A DNA stretch of 64,000 bases from Mya arenaria. Taxonomy: Eukaryota > Mollusca > Bivalvia > Myida > Myidae. The position numbers were made by a program, and so were the translations under genes. Location of the stretch: positions 24,743,989 through 24,807,988 of the forward strand of contig NC_069124.1 in assembly GCF_026914265.1 (NCBI RefSeq), written 5' to 3'. The notes under the pieces are model-generated. The model was not told the origin of the DNA, ran no database searches, and saw only the letters and a list, made by a program, of their open reading frames with translations. This document shows, piece after piece, positions 1 through 12,700 of the stretch; position 1 is the first letter of the stretch; every line of letters begins with the position of its first letter.

Positions 1-760
1 CAATAGCCAATCAACAGCCAGTGTTCTTGTACTGAACAGCACAACGTCTGGAGTACATTGCTGATTAGACACGAATGCACTAATTTGAGGCACAAGTTAA
101 ACAAAAAAACTTTTGTCTACGAATAATCAAAGTGCGGCATATTGCGTTCCAATGCCGCACTTCCTTAACGAATAATTTGATAACACGTTCCAATGACATA
201 AGCGAGATGTAGTATATAAGGTTCAAAACTTCCTTCTTCGTTATGTCGAAATTACAACGTGTGGTGCATAAAACATATATTTTGCCTAATATTCGTGTAT
301 TAATGTCACCGTAAATTATTTGATTATCTCAAATTGTTGAATATCTGGAAAATAAAATTGTTATATTGAAACAAACACGTTTAATGTTATAACCCAAACA
401 ACAATCAATACAGTTGCATTCGACTGAAGAAATCTGGGGCCGTGATAACAAATGCCTGAGTTCAAAATCAAGACTCAAAATAGCAAATCTGCATTGTATC
501 TTTCCTTCTAGAAAAGCATTGATGGTGATTTTTGCTGTATTATACTACTATTTGAATGTTTTACAGCTATTTACACTATGTTCTTTTGTAAAACCATGCA
601 ACAAAGATGAGTTTGTGTTCCTTCATAAGAATGCGTTCGGAGTCTTAGTCTAGACTAGGACTTAAGACTGTTCGTTATCATGGCCCCAGGAGTTCTAGAA
701 TTCTCATTAATTTATACCTGACACTAAACACAATGTTAAAACAAATATTCAAATATTAAA
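1..760. other. Intergenic region downstream of the Ras-like gene
   Basis: No coding sequence is recognisable here. The stretch is AT-rich and lies beyond the stop codon of the minus-strand GTPase gene, so part of it is probably that gene's 3' untranslated region. The only clear structure is a perfect 11-bp stem with an 11-nt loop (130-140 paired with 152-162). A segment near 640-690 resembles one near 2686-2740, which suggests a dispersed repeat end. Short open frames here lack any recognisable domain. Confidence 0.5.
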
Positions 761-3700
761 TCAATTAAAAATCTTAAAACTTTTATTGAATAGCTTGAAG
801 CTTGTGGGAGTCTTTTTATTTGGTGATTTTTCGTCCTTTTTGTCGGCGGCACCGTTTCTTGGAGAACGTGGTCTGGTTTTCAATCCCGACTGTAGTCTTT
901 CCTCTGATATAAACAAAGGTGGCGGACAGACTGTGTGTTTGTCTCCCCTGTGTTTTTGTATTGAATAAATTAGTCCGTGAAATGTGTCCTCCACACATTC
1001 GTATTCCTCCGCTGCTGTACACTCAAAAAATAGTCCGTCAAAGTCACAACTGAGTGCTTGTCCTTCGAGTTTCGTGATTTGCCTACAAAGATTGAAAAAA
1101 CATGGAGTTTATGGTGTTTCTTTAATGTAAAACTACAGTCGTAGTCCGTTGGCTCGAGCTCGCTTGGCTCGAATTCTTCGCTGGCTCAAACTAGATGCAA
1201 AGAATCGATTTTTTCATACTGAAGTTAAACATTCCCTCTTGGCTCGATTTTTCCGAGATTCGAGGTATTTTCGCCGGTCCTTGAGAGTTCGGGCCAACGG
1301 GGTTCGACTGTATCCATTACCTTAAACCGATCATGGCATGACAGTCAACGCCCATAGATTAATTGTGTATTAGAAAAGCAACCCTTTTTATAGATAGCGT
1401 GAAGTTAAAGAATGATTCTCTGACACTTTACAGGTAGCTTCGTAGGCAGCTATTTTTTGCTGAACAGTGCAAGCTTTCTTTCTCAAAGAAAGAATATACT
1501 ATAGCGTAGAACTAGTTTGCATTGCCATACATCCAGTTTTCTGACAAGTTGCACATAAATCAGAGAAAATCGCGTTGTTATGGCCTATAATACAAATATC
1601 CGATTCTGTTGGAATTATTAGAATGTGCATTTTACTATAATTTTATGATGGAAAGGCCTAACTAACTGATTTATATTATTAAGTGTATGGTTTATTCGTA
1701 TTGGCAGCCAGTAGGCATTGAATGTACACATGTATTCGTAAATCAAATATGAAGGAAACCGTGTAATACTTTAAGTGACTCGCTTATGTTTTTGGACCAA
1801 AATTTAGTTTTTCCGGTAATGCATTTAAAAATCAACAACACTTATTTAATCATTATTTTACTCTATGATATCGAAATTGCAGTAAAAAATACGCACCCAT
1901 GCCGGTAAAGTAAAGAAAAAAATAGTAAACAGCCGGCTAAACCACCGGGACTTTAACAACAGTAGGAATAATGTTGACCTCTTACAGAATGATAACATCA
2001 CGTGATAATGTCAATCAACCAATCACGCAACACCACAGCCGTAATTAATTTTCAATCGCGTTATAAACGCCAAAGAAAATTGTGGTCTTCAAAGACGATA
2101 TTTGAGCAAATATCAACATTTGCTGAAGGGTTCCGGCTTTTGGTATTTTTGTTTTAAAACTCCTTATGATTTGCCACACTTTATTTCGTAATTAAAAAAG
2201 TGAATTTTGCAAACCATGAGCGAGTCACTTTAAAAGTTCTTCAGTTTCTAAAATATCAAATGTCCCAGATTTCAGAGAGGCATCAATCACTTTTCAACTT
2301 CTTTACCATCTTACTCACTGAGTAAACTATACCAATTAATTTTCATTTTATCAACTGATACATGTGCTGAACGTCTAGGACGGCCTCTCTGTTATCACTT
2401 CAATTGGATTAATGTTATGAGTAATCTAGTGCAGTGAGTATTCGTCGTATGATTGCACTGTTCACTGTCATGATTACGAACGGTTTCAGGTCGGAGTTCA
2501 GACTCAGGTGGCAAACTGCAAATCTTTCTTTCATTGTTACTTTCCCACAAGTTGAGTACTGATGATGAAATTTGGTGATTATTTTTGTTTTTATTTTAAA
2601 TTGCTCAATCCCGTATCTTTATTTTTATTTTTTTGTAAAACGAGAAGAAAAAAAGTTTTTTAATATAATAAAAGTGCTTTTCTGAGTCAGAGGTTGGACT
2701 CGGACTTGAGACTGTTTGTAATCATGGCTCCTCGGGCCATCATTTAGAACTTTCAAGTCAGTGTCCCGAGTTCATTGTATTTCTTTCTAGATGAATTTTG
2801 ACGATGAATTTTCTGAATTTAATTTCTGTACGAAATCGTACAATTATTAACATTTATTTTTTTGTAAATTAATGAAAGGGCTTTTCTGAGTTTGTTTCCA
2901 TATTTGGACTGGTCGTTATAAAAGCCGCTGATATCAAATGGAAGACGGCCGTCTGACGGAGCACTGTCAAAACATTATTTTGGAAACAGGTTTGTCGAAG
3001 GGTTTGGAGAAACTTATCATCTAGCTAAACTCCGGTAATAAAACGAAGGCGGGGCACTTTAAGTGCCCTTTGTTTCATTTAAAATGTTATCTTTGTTTTA
3101 AGTCTTCATTTCAAACAAAATGTTGCCTTCCGACGTAGCACATATGACTTTATTTATCACGTGGTATTCACGCACTGATAATGCATACCTGTAACGTTCA
3201 AGGTCAGACTTATTTCCAACGAGCGCGACAGGACAGTCTTTCCCCGTGGCCTTCAAATAGTCAGTGACCCTGACCAGATAATCCCGCGCAGTGGCGAAAC
3301 TGTCCCGGTCTGTTATACCGTACACGATCATGTATGCGTCCGCCCAACTATAGTACCGATCACTATTCGAGTCGTCCTGGAATAAATTGAAGGTATACCT
3401 TATTGTACTTCTTTAAGATAAGAATTGGTAGTCCATTATTTCATTCGTCCTTAAGTCTTTGTTTGACGTTATAATGTGTGCTTTTGTGTGTATTCGATCC
3501 GACCCATTATACTTTTTGAAAAAAGTATATATTGGATGTGTGCGACATTTACGATGCTATACTTTTGGGGGGATTTTATTCATTCTGGGAGTAGATATTC
3601 GTCCCAGATTCATTGAAATGTTTTAAATAGTACTTGCTTGTCTATGACATTTATGGTGTATTCGTGTTCTACCAGTTTCAGCCCTCCCTATGACAGAAGG

Positions 3701-6700
3701 TCTGTGTTTTATATGATTAATTCCAGCCAAACTGGAAAACCGCATTCATATTTCATGCTTTTAGATAGCGTTCTCAAATTTGAAACAACAACTTGCTAAA
3801 AACAATGTACCGGTTGTATTCTGACTATGTCTGTTTATATTTGGTATATAATCCATTTATGATTACTGTTTGATTTGATCTCCTTGTCTGTTTCATAGCT
3901 GTGTGTAGTACATACCATTTTTGTTTTATATATTTGAACTAGCATGGACACTCTTCTGCCTAGGTATAAGTGCTCAAGAGTGTCAAATATATTGTGTGCA
4001 TTCTTTAAAACATATAATGAGAAAATAATACAAACACACTTTAAATATCTGGCATTTGAAACCTAAGATTACTTCAATTATATACAAGTTCTAACTATTT
4101 CTGCCAAATTCAATAGGTTCAAGTTCTTCATAACCCGTATTACCCTGTCCCTTTTCTGCAGCGACCTATCCTTTTTAATCCTGGCTTAAATCCTAAGTAT
4201 GGTTACAATCTTGAAGGGTTCTAACAGATCTAGTCTGGAGTTCCTTCCCCTTACACTATCATTATAAAATGGAATATCAGTACGCATGGAAGCAGGCAAA
4301 TGATATGACTTACGTTCGTGTCTCTAACTCATTGTAGTTCGGTGCCTTGCCTAAACAGAGTTTTTTAATGTTCGACTTCCAGGCTTGTTCCTGTAGTTTT
4401 CATTCTTTTATTAGTGTATTAAGTCATTAATCGTCACGTGAACATTGCTGTAACAAGCTCCGCCGCTAATAGCATGTGAAGTATGGTAGCATTCTTGAAA
4501 GGTTCTAAATGTGATGTCTGGAGTTCCTTCCCCTTACACTATCCTTATCGAATGGAATATCAGTATGCATGGAAGCAGACAAAAACTTTAATTGCTTCCA
4601 ACGAACACCGATTGGATGAATATAACGATTTTACACTGATATTCACCATAATGCATTATGCTTATGGTTTTTCGATAGGTGTGCACCGATGTAGCAAAAA
4701 GTAGAGTCAGTTAAGAAAAAATCAATCATGATTTCATAAATGTTAGTTAGCGTATGCCGCGATAAAGTTGTATGTATATTTAGGGTTCGAATTTCTATTT
4801 CAACTAGCAGATTGTTACATTTAGGTGATAAAACCAACTAGCAAATTGATACAAACCCTAGAATTGTTATTTTTTTAATTATTTAGTTTTGTCATCGGTC
4901 TGTGCAAACATTCTATATCATCACTCGTCCGCAGTCATTTTTAAAGTGCATCCTCAGTCCTGAACGCATTGTCTTTAAGGGTCCATAATTTTGAAAGATG
5001 TGCGTCATAAGTATGAATGGTTTTAAAGGGACTAGATCATAGATAATAAAAAAATCGGCAAATACCGTATTTCCTCAAAGCATGCATTCACATGCGATCT
5101 AGTAGGAGGCCGATAATACATCAGTTTTCATGATTAAACGACTAATCAACAATCATGTTGCTGTCTTCTCTGAGCCCCCCCCCCCCCCCATCAAAAATGG
5201 CGTATAATGGTTTCCGAGTTTAAATCATACAGATAATTATACCGACGATATCTTAACACTAACAAAGATAACTTTTCTTTTTTCAACGTTATCTTTGTTT
5301 AAAATCTTCATTCGAAGCAAAATGTTGCCTTCCGACGTAGCATTTATGACGTAATATGTCACGTGGTATACACACACTGACATAATATGATAATACGGAT
5401 CCAGACCACGGTACATATCCTATGCCTTCTCCATTGTTCTTATTGATAGAATAAATCATAATTTCATTTGGAATCTTGGCAAGCATCTGAAAGAACTAAT
5501 GAAAATAGCAGTCAACCGCCACAAGCACTCAGTGTTGTCAAACACAAATCTACCATCTAAAACAAGGTAATGGTATCATACTTTGGCGGTGCTTTGTTGT
5601 TTAAAACATTGAAAGGAAGATAAATCATCATGTATCTTGTTTAATAGAATGAGACCTGCTTAATAATAATAAGCTACAAAAAAATCTAAAAACGACTTTT
5701 GAAAACAAACACAGTAAGATTCTGAAAAAGAAGGCAAAATGTGTTTAAAGAATACAGAAAATGTAAGCGTTGAATTGAAAATAGATTTTATCTGACAGTT
5801 TGTTCTTGAACATGTCTGTTTCATTTGATCTGATGGTGATCCTTCTTGTTTTGAGATTACATTATCACCGTTCTTCAATCAGTGGAATTTTTTAAGATGA
5901 TGATGTTTAAAAAGCTACTTTCCTTATCGACCCGCGGTGTCGATTTGCACGTCAAATTACTGAGGGTAGGACATAGGTAGTCCTATCAATTAGATATAAT
6001 TCACTATAAACAGTTTCCTCTTAAAATCATCATTAACATCATTGTGGTTTTCATTACGAAAGATAGAAAACCAATACAAAACAATTCTTAGAAGATTGTT
6101 TATGGAAAGTGAAAAAAGCCAATTGTTGTAATAATAGTGGGTGTGTAAGCTTATTTATACTTGCACTCGGGCAAAGCCCATTCAGCGAGTGCTCCGACAA
6201 GATTGTTAGTCATTTTAAGGTTTTGATGCAAATTGCACAGACAGTTAGAGTTACACTAGTTATTTAACGTGCACCAGTGGATATTCTGAATATGTCCGTT
6301 TATATTTGGAATATTATCCATTTATGATTACTGTTTGTTTTGATCTCCTTGTCTGTTTCATAACTGTGTGTAGTACATACCATTTTTTTATATTTGAAAC
6401 CAGCATGGAAACCCTTCTGCCTAGGTATAAATGCTCAAAAGTGTCAGTATATATTTTTGTATTGTTTAAAACCTTTTATAAGATAATAAATACAAACACA
6501 CTTTAAATATCTGGCCTCCAAAATCTAATATTACTTCAATTAAATACAAGTTCTAACTATTTCTGTCATTTTCAATAGGTTCAAGTTCTTCATAACCCTT
6601 ATTACCCTGTCCCTTTTCTGCAACGACCTATCCTTTTAAACCCTGGCTAAAATCCTAGGTATGGTAACATTCTTGAAGGGTTCTAACAGATCTAGTCTGG

Positions 6701-9700
6701 AGTTCCTTCCCCTTACAATACCGTTATCGAATGAAATATCTTGAAAGCAGACAAAAACTGTAATTGCTTCCTCCGAACACCGATTGAATGAATATAATGA
6801 TTTTACACTGATATTCACCATAATGCATTATGCTTATGGTTTTTCGATGGGTATGCACACATGTAGCAAATATTTGAGTCAGTTAAGAACAAATCAATCA
6901 TGATTTTATAAATGTCAGTTAGCGTATGCCGCGATAAACTTATATGTACATTTGGGGCTCGAATTTCTATTTCCACTAACATATTGTTACTTTTAGCTGA
7001 AGAAAACCAACTAGCAAAGTAAAACAAACACTAGAATTGTTTTGAATTATTCAGTTTTGTCGTCGGTTTGTGCAAACATCTTACATTATCACTCGCCATC
7101 AGTCATTATTTTCATCCCTATCTCGAGTCCTGGACGCATTGTCTTTCCTGAGGATGCATTAATATGAGAGATGTGCATTATAAGGCTCCATCGTTTACAG
7201 GGACTAGATCCCAGATAATAAAAAAATCGGCATATATCGTATTTCCTTAAAGCATGCCTAGAATTGTCAATGCGAGCTAGTAGGATGCCGATAATACATC
7301 ATTTTACATGATTAAGTGACTAAACAACAATCATGTTGCTGTCTCATATGAGTTTCCCCGTATAAAATAATAGCGTATAATGGTTTCCGAGTTTAAATCA
7401 TACAGATAATTATACCGACGATATTTTAACACTGGGATTAAGGCGGTAGACTACCCCGGTAAACATTGAATTGGAAACTTAAAACAAAGATAACTTTTTC
7501 AAAGTTATTTTTGTTTAAAGTCTCCATTCAATCAAAATGTTGCCTTTCGACGTAGCATTTATGACGTAATTTGTCACGTGGTATACACACACTGACATAA
7601 TATGATAATACGGATCCAGACCACGGTACATTTCTTATGCCTTCTCCATTGTTCTTATTCATAGAATAAATCATAATTTCATTTGGAATCTTGGCAAGCA
7701 TCTGAAAGAACTAATGAAAATAGCAGTCAACCGCCACAAGCACTCAGTGTTGTCAAACACAAATCTACCATCTAAAACAAGGTAATGGTATCATACTTTG
7801 GCGGTGCTTTGTTGTTTAAAACATTGAAAGGAAGATAAATCATCATGCATCTTGTTTAATAGAAGGAGACGTGCTTAATATAGGCAACAAAAAAACTATA
7901 AAGACGACTTTTGAAAACAAACACAGTAAGATTGTGAAAACGATGGCAAAATGTTTTCTAGTTATCCAGAAAATGTAAGCGTTGATTTGAAAAATATATT
8001 TTATCTGACAGTTGTTCTTGATAATGTCTGTATCATTTGATCTGATGGTGATCCTTCTTGGATTGAGATTACATTATCAACGTTCTTCAATCAGTGGAAT
8101 GTTTTAAGATGATGATGTTTAAAACGCAACATGCACAGTTGACCCGCGGTGCCGATATGCACTTCAAACTAACGAGGGAAGGACATAGATACTCCTATCA
8201 ATTAGATATAATTCACTATAAACAGGTTCCTCTTAAAATCATCATGGACATCATTGTGGTTTTCATTACGAAAGATAGAAAACCAATACAAAGCAACCTT
8301 AGTTTTAGAAATTTTCAGGTGTTTTCTAACGTAGGTTTTTAGCAAACCATTTGGTGGAATTCTTAGAAGATTGTTTGAGGAAAGTGAAAAAAGCCAAATG
8401 TAGTAATAATAGTGGGTGTGTAAGCTTATTTATACTTGCACTCGGGCAAGGCCCATTCAGCGAGTGCTCCGACAAGATTGTTAGTCATTTTAAGTTTTTG
8501 GTGCATAGTGCACAGACAGAGCTACACTAGTTCTTTAACATGCATGTGGATATTCTGAATATGTATGTTTATATCTAAAATATAATCCATTGATGGTTAC
8601 TGTTCATTTTGATCTTGTCTGTTTCATAACTGTGTGTAGTACATACTATTTTTGTTTTATATATTTGAACCAGCATGGACACCCTTCTGCCTAGGTATAA
8701 ATGTTCAAGAGTATTAAATATATTGTTCGTTTTGTTTAAAACTTATAATTAGATAAAACATACAAACACACTTTATATATCTGGCATTAAACATTATGTT
8801 ACTTTAATTATATACTCTAACATTTTCATCCAAATTCAATAGGTTCAAGTTTTTCATTACCCTTAGCACCCTGTCCCTTTTCTGCAGCAGCTTATCGTTT
8901 TTATAACCTGGCTAAAATCCTAAGTATGGTTACATTCTATAAGGGTTCTAACATATCTACATTGCAGTTCCTTCCCCTTACACTATCGTTATCGGATGGA
9001 ATATCAGTATGCATAGATGCAGACAAAAACTGTAATTGCTTCCTCCGAACACCGATTGAATGAATGATTTTGCACCGATGTTCACCATAATGCATTATGC
9101 TTATGGTTTTTCGATGGGTATGCAACGATTAAGCAAGATTTGAGTCAGTTTAGAACAAATCAATCGTGAATTCATAAATGTCAGTTGGTCGTACGCTGCG
9201 ATAAACTGATAAGTATATTCAGTGTTGGAATTTCTACTTCCACTAGCAGATTGTTATATATTTAGCTGAACAAAACCAACTATCAAAGTGATACAAACAC
9301 TAGAACTGTTTTAAAATATTTTTAATTCGTCATCGGTCTGTGCAAACATCCTACATCACCACTCGCTAGCAGTCATTCATTTTGGTGCGCATCTCGGTCC
9401 TAAACGCATTGTCTTTCCTGAGGATATATCATCCTTAACGATTACTCCCAAAACAAATATACCGCAATTAATACAACTGTTTTAATTTACGAAAAGGATG
9501 AACAAACATCGAAAACCATGGTTCGTATGAAGGAAACCGTGTTGAATTTGAAAGAAAGGTGCAGAAAACTGATATTTCTACCTCATAATAGGATAGTTGA
9601 TCACTGTAAATCTTTTAGCATTCACCAGTCATTTAATATTTGTGCGTAATCAGCTATTACACACACGGTTACAATCGTGTTATCAGTAATTAATATATTC

Positions 9701-12700
9701 ATAAATGCATTATTTAGTAAGTAGTTAATGATTTATCAATCAAAATTTATGTTTGTTATAAATGTGTTTACATTGATGTTAAGTACGTGTTTCTCTTTAA
9801 AGATGTGCGTCATAATGATTCATTGTTTTAAGGTAATGTGTGCACAAACTACTCGAGGGACTCACAGAGTTTCGTTCCGGACCAATGGGTTTGTTATATG
9901 ACACTTTTTAGAAGATAATGTTGAAAGATGATTTACTGCATAAATAAATAAATTGTCATTTAGACTTACGGTATTAAGGTTCCCAATAATAAACTCTGAT
10001 GTAGTTCGCCTTGTCTGCCTTGACCTTGCAACAACCACAGTGAAACCCCGTTGGCTTGAACTCATTTGGGTCGATTTCCTAGTTGGCTCGAACTCAATGT
10101 AAAGGACCGATTTCTTTATACTGAAGGTAAGCATTCCCGCTAAGCTTTAAATCCCAGAGGCTCGTGGGGTTTTTTGCCGGTCACTGTGAGTTAAAGCCAA
10201 CGGGGTTCGACTGTAGTATGATATATACTGATCTAAATCGCGATGCATGGAATATCGTATGCCTTCTCCATTATTCTCATTGATAGAATAAATCATAATT
10301 TCATTTGGAATGATTTTGAATCTTGGGAAGCATCTGAACAAACTTATGAAAATAGCAGTCAACCGCCACAAGCACTTAGACTTGTCAAACACAAATCTAC
10401 CATCTAAAGCTAATGGTATCATACTTTGGCGGTGCTTGCTTTGTTGTTTAAAACACTGAAAGGAAGATAAATCATCATACATCTTGTTTAAAAGAATGAG
10501 ACGTGCTTAATTTAAGCTACAAAAAACTATAAATACGACTTTCGAAAACAAACACAGTAACATTGTGAGAAAGAAGGCAAAATGTTTCTAAGTAATACAG
10601 AAAATGTAAGCGTTGATCTGAAAACAGATTATATCCGACAATTTGTTCTTCAATCAGTCGAATGTTTTCTGATGATGATGTCTAAAACGCTACATTCCCA
10701 GTCGACCCGCGGTGCCGATTTGCACTTCAAATTACTGAGGTTAGGACGTTATTAGTCTTATCAATTAGACATAATTCACTTTAAACAAGTTCGTCTTTTA
10801 ATCATAATGAACAACATTGAGGTTTTCGATATGAAAGAATACAAATGCAAAGCAATCTATGTTTTAGAAATCATCAGCAGCCAAATGTATTAAACTTGGA
10901 TAAGTTGTCCACAGGTTATCTTAAGGGTAGTTTGCACATTAAAAGGATTTCATTGGTTAATATCTTAAATTATATAATTTTGGAAAAAAACTGACCAATC
11001 AATGAATACATATGTGAAAAACTACAGAAACAAGCTCAGTAGCAAAAACATAAACATAAACCCGGTTTGTTGGCACTGGGTAAACGCCAAAGACATAGAA
11101 CACAAACACACAAACAATCACAAACAAGAAACATAGACGAACAGCACAAAACTCTACAAACAACACAGTGCATGTATACTATATATAAAAACATAGGTAG
11201 GTTTATCAAGGATTGTTAGGTACCGCCTTGGAACCCTTTGGCCAATTTTAACCAAGCTAAAGACTTAACCAGTTTTATAGAATTGGCTGCAGGTGTTTAC
11301 TGACGTAAAGGTTTTTAGGAAGCCATACGTTGGAAGTCTTTGAAGATTGTTTGAGAAAAGTAAAAATAGAATGCCTAATGTAATAATAATTGTGTCAGTC
11401 TAAACACTTCAGTACTGCGTTGACAGCTCTAACCTTAACTTTATAAATATTTGTTTTTTGTTGTCCAGAATAACACTAGAGACCGTTTCTTGGTAACACA
11501 TTTATATTACGCTTTTGGCAACGGTTGACAAGAATAAAGAGCTGATTTAAGTGTTATGCCTCCGTCACACATTCACGCATTATGCTGCCTTTCTTGATAG
11601 GACTATTTCCGATTAAAACTTGTCAAAGTCTGATAAAGATCCTGTGATTCGTGGCTGGAAATTCAAAAAATTGTTAGAATATTGATTTAACCACGACAAC
11701 AATCAGATAGTGTTAAGGAAGCGACCCGATTAAGTCGTTTCCAGCCGAATTCGTCCCGATTATCCCGTTCTCAATCCGATTTTTAGCAGATTTATATACA
11801 TCTTTCGCATGGTCTTTCGGACAGTAAGAATTCAGAAAGTAACAATGAAACGACGCTGATGGAAGACATTGGGAAGATCTGGACGCAATCTGGACTCAAT
11901 CAGCTAGAAACGGCAATGAAGTATTTTTCAAGATCATACCCTTTCTCATGACACCGTCCAGACACCGTTGAGACAAAAAAAATATACGATTTTGATCTGA
12001 TACAGCAGAAGCTGGTTCCCGATCCGTAGGACTCTGTTACGAACGTTAACGACTGCGTTCAGACAATGTTAGGATATTCCTGATTATTGCGGATAATTTT
12101 TTTCGTGGCGTAGCGCTGTCTGATCTCAAACGGGAGCAATAATCGATTATGTGTGACCGCCGCATAACATGATACGATTTATTATATTGTCGTACGCCTT
12201 TGTACACCGCGATGCACGAATTATCATATAAAAGCATCCACTACTGTTGCGGTAGTATATTATTATTTCAATTTGTTTATACATAAGCAACTATAAGAAA
12301 GAAACTAATGAAAGTGACAGTGACCTGGCACCGGCTCTCAATGTTTTCAAACCATTATCAATTAGTCCGGCTAGCGCAATGGTTAACGTACTCGCTTCTC
12401 ACAAAGACGTCCCAGGATCGATTTCCGACTAGGTCACCAACCCGGACAAGTGGGGTTTCTCTGGGCACTTCGCCCCACCCCCTCTCCGAAATACAAGTAC
12501 ACTTTATTGCAGCATCGTGCCAACGTGAGTGACTTAGCATGTTAAAATAACTACAGTTTCTTAGCAAACGGTAAATAAACAAAGTTTAAACTTATCCAAA
12601 CACAAACCATACATGCAATGATGAATCCAAGGATTGCACCATTAAGATACAAGAAAACATAAAATAGTTCACACTTGTAGAAGCAGAAAGTAGCTTAGTC

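Larger units (their letters stand above)
8552..11400. repeat. Intronic tandem duplication, unit 3, interrupted by insertions
   Basis: This unit begins with the same start words near 8555 and keeps the minisatellite-like segment near 8667, the block at 10245-10500 and the GACCCGCGGTG word near 10700. The CACGTGGTAT segment is missing. An inverted copy of a dispersed repeat (9425-9790), a TA-type MITE (10038-10213) and an unrelated block (about 10880-11330) have been inserted. Confidence 0.7.

Noticed and set aside
12365..12440. Second tRNA gene candidate
   Set aside because: A and B boxes only; cloverleaf arms do not form convincingly and a SINE core follows directly.
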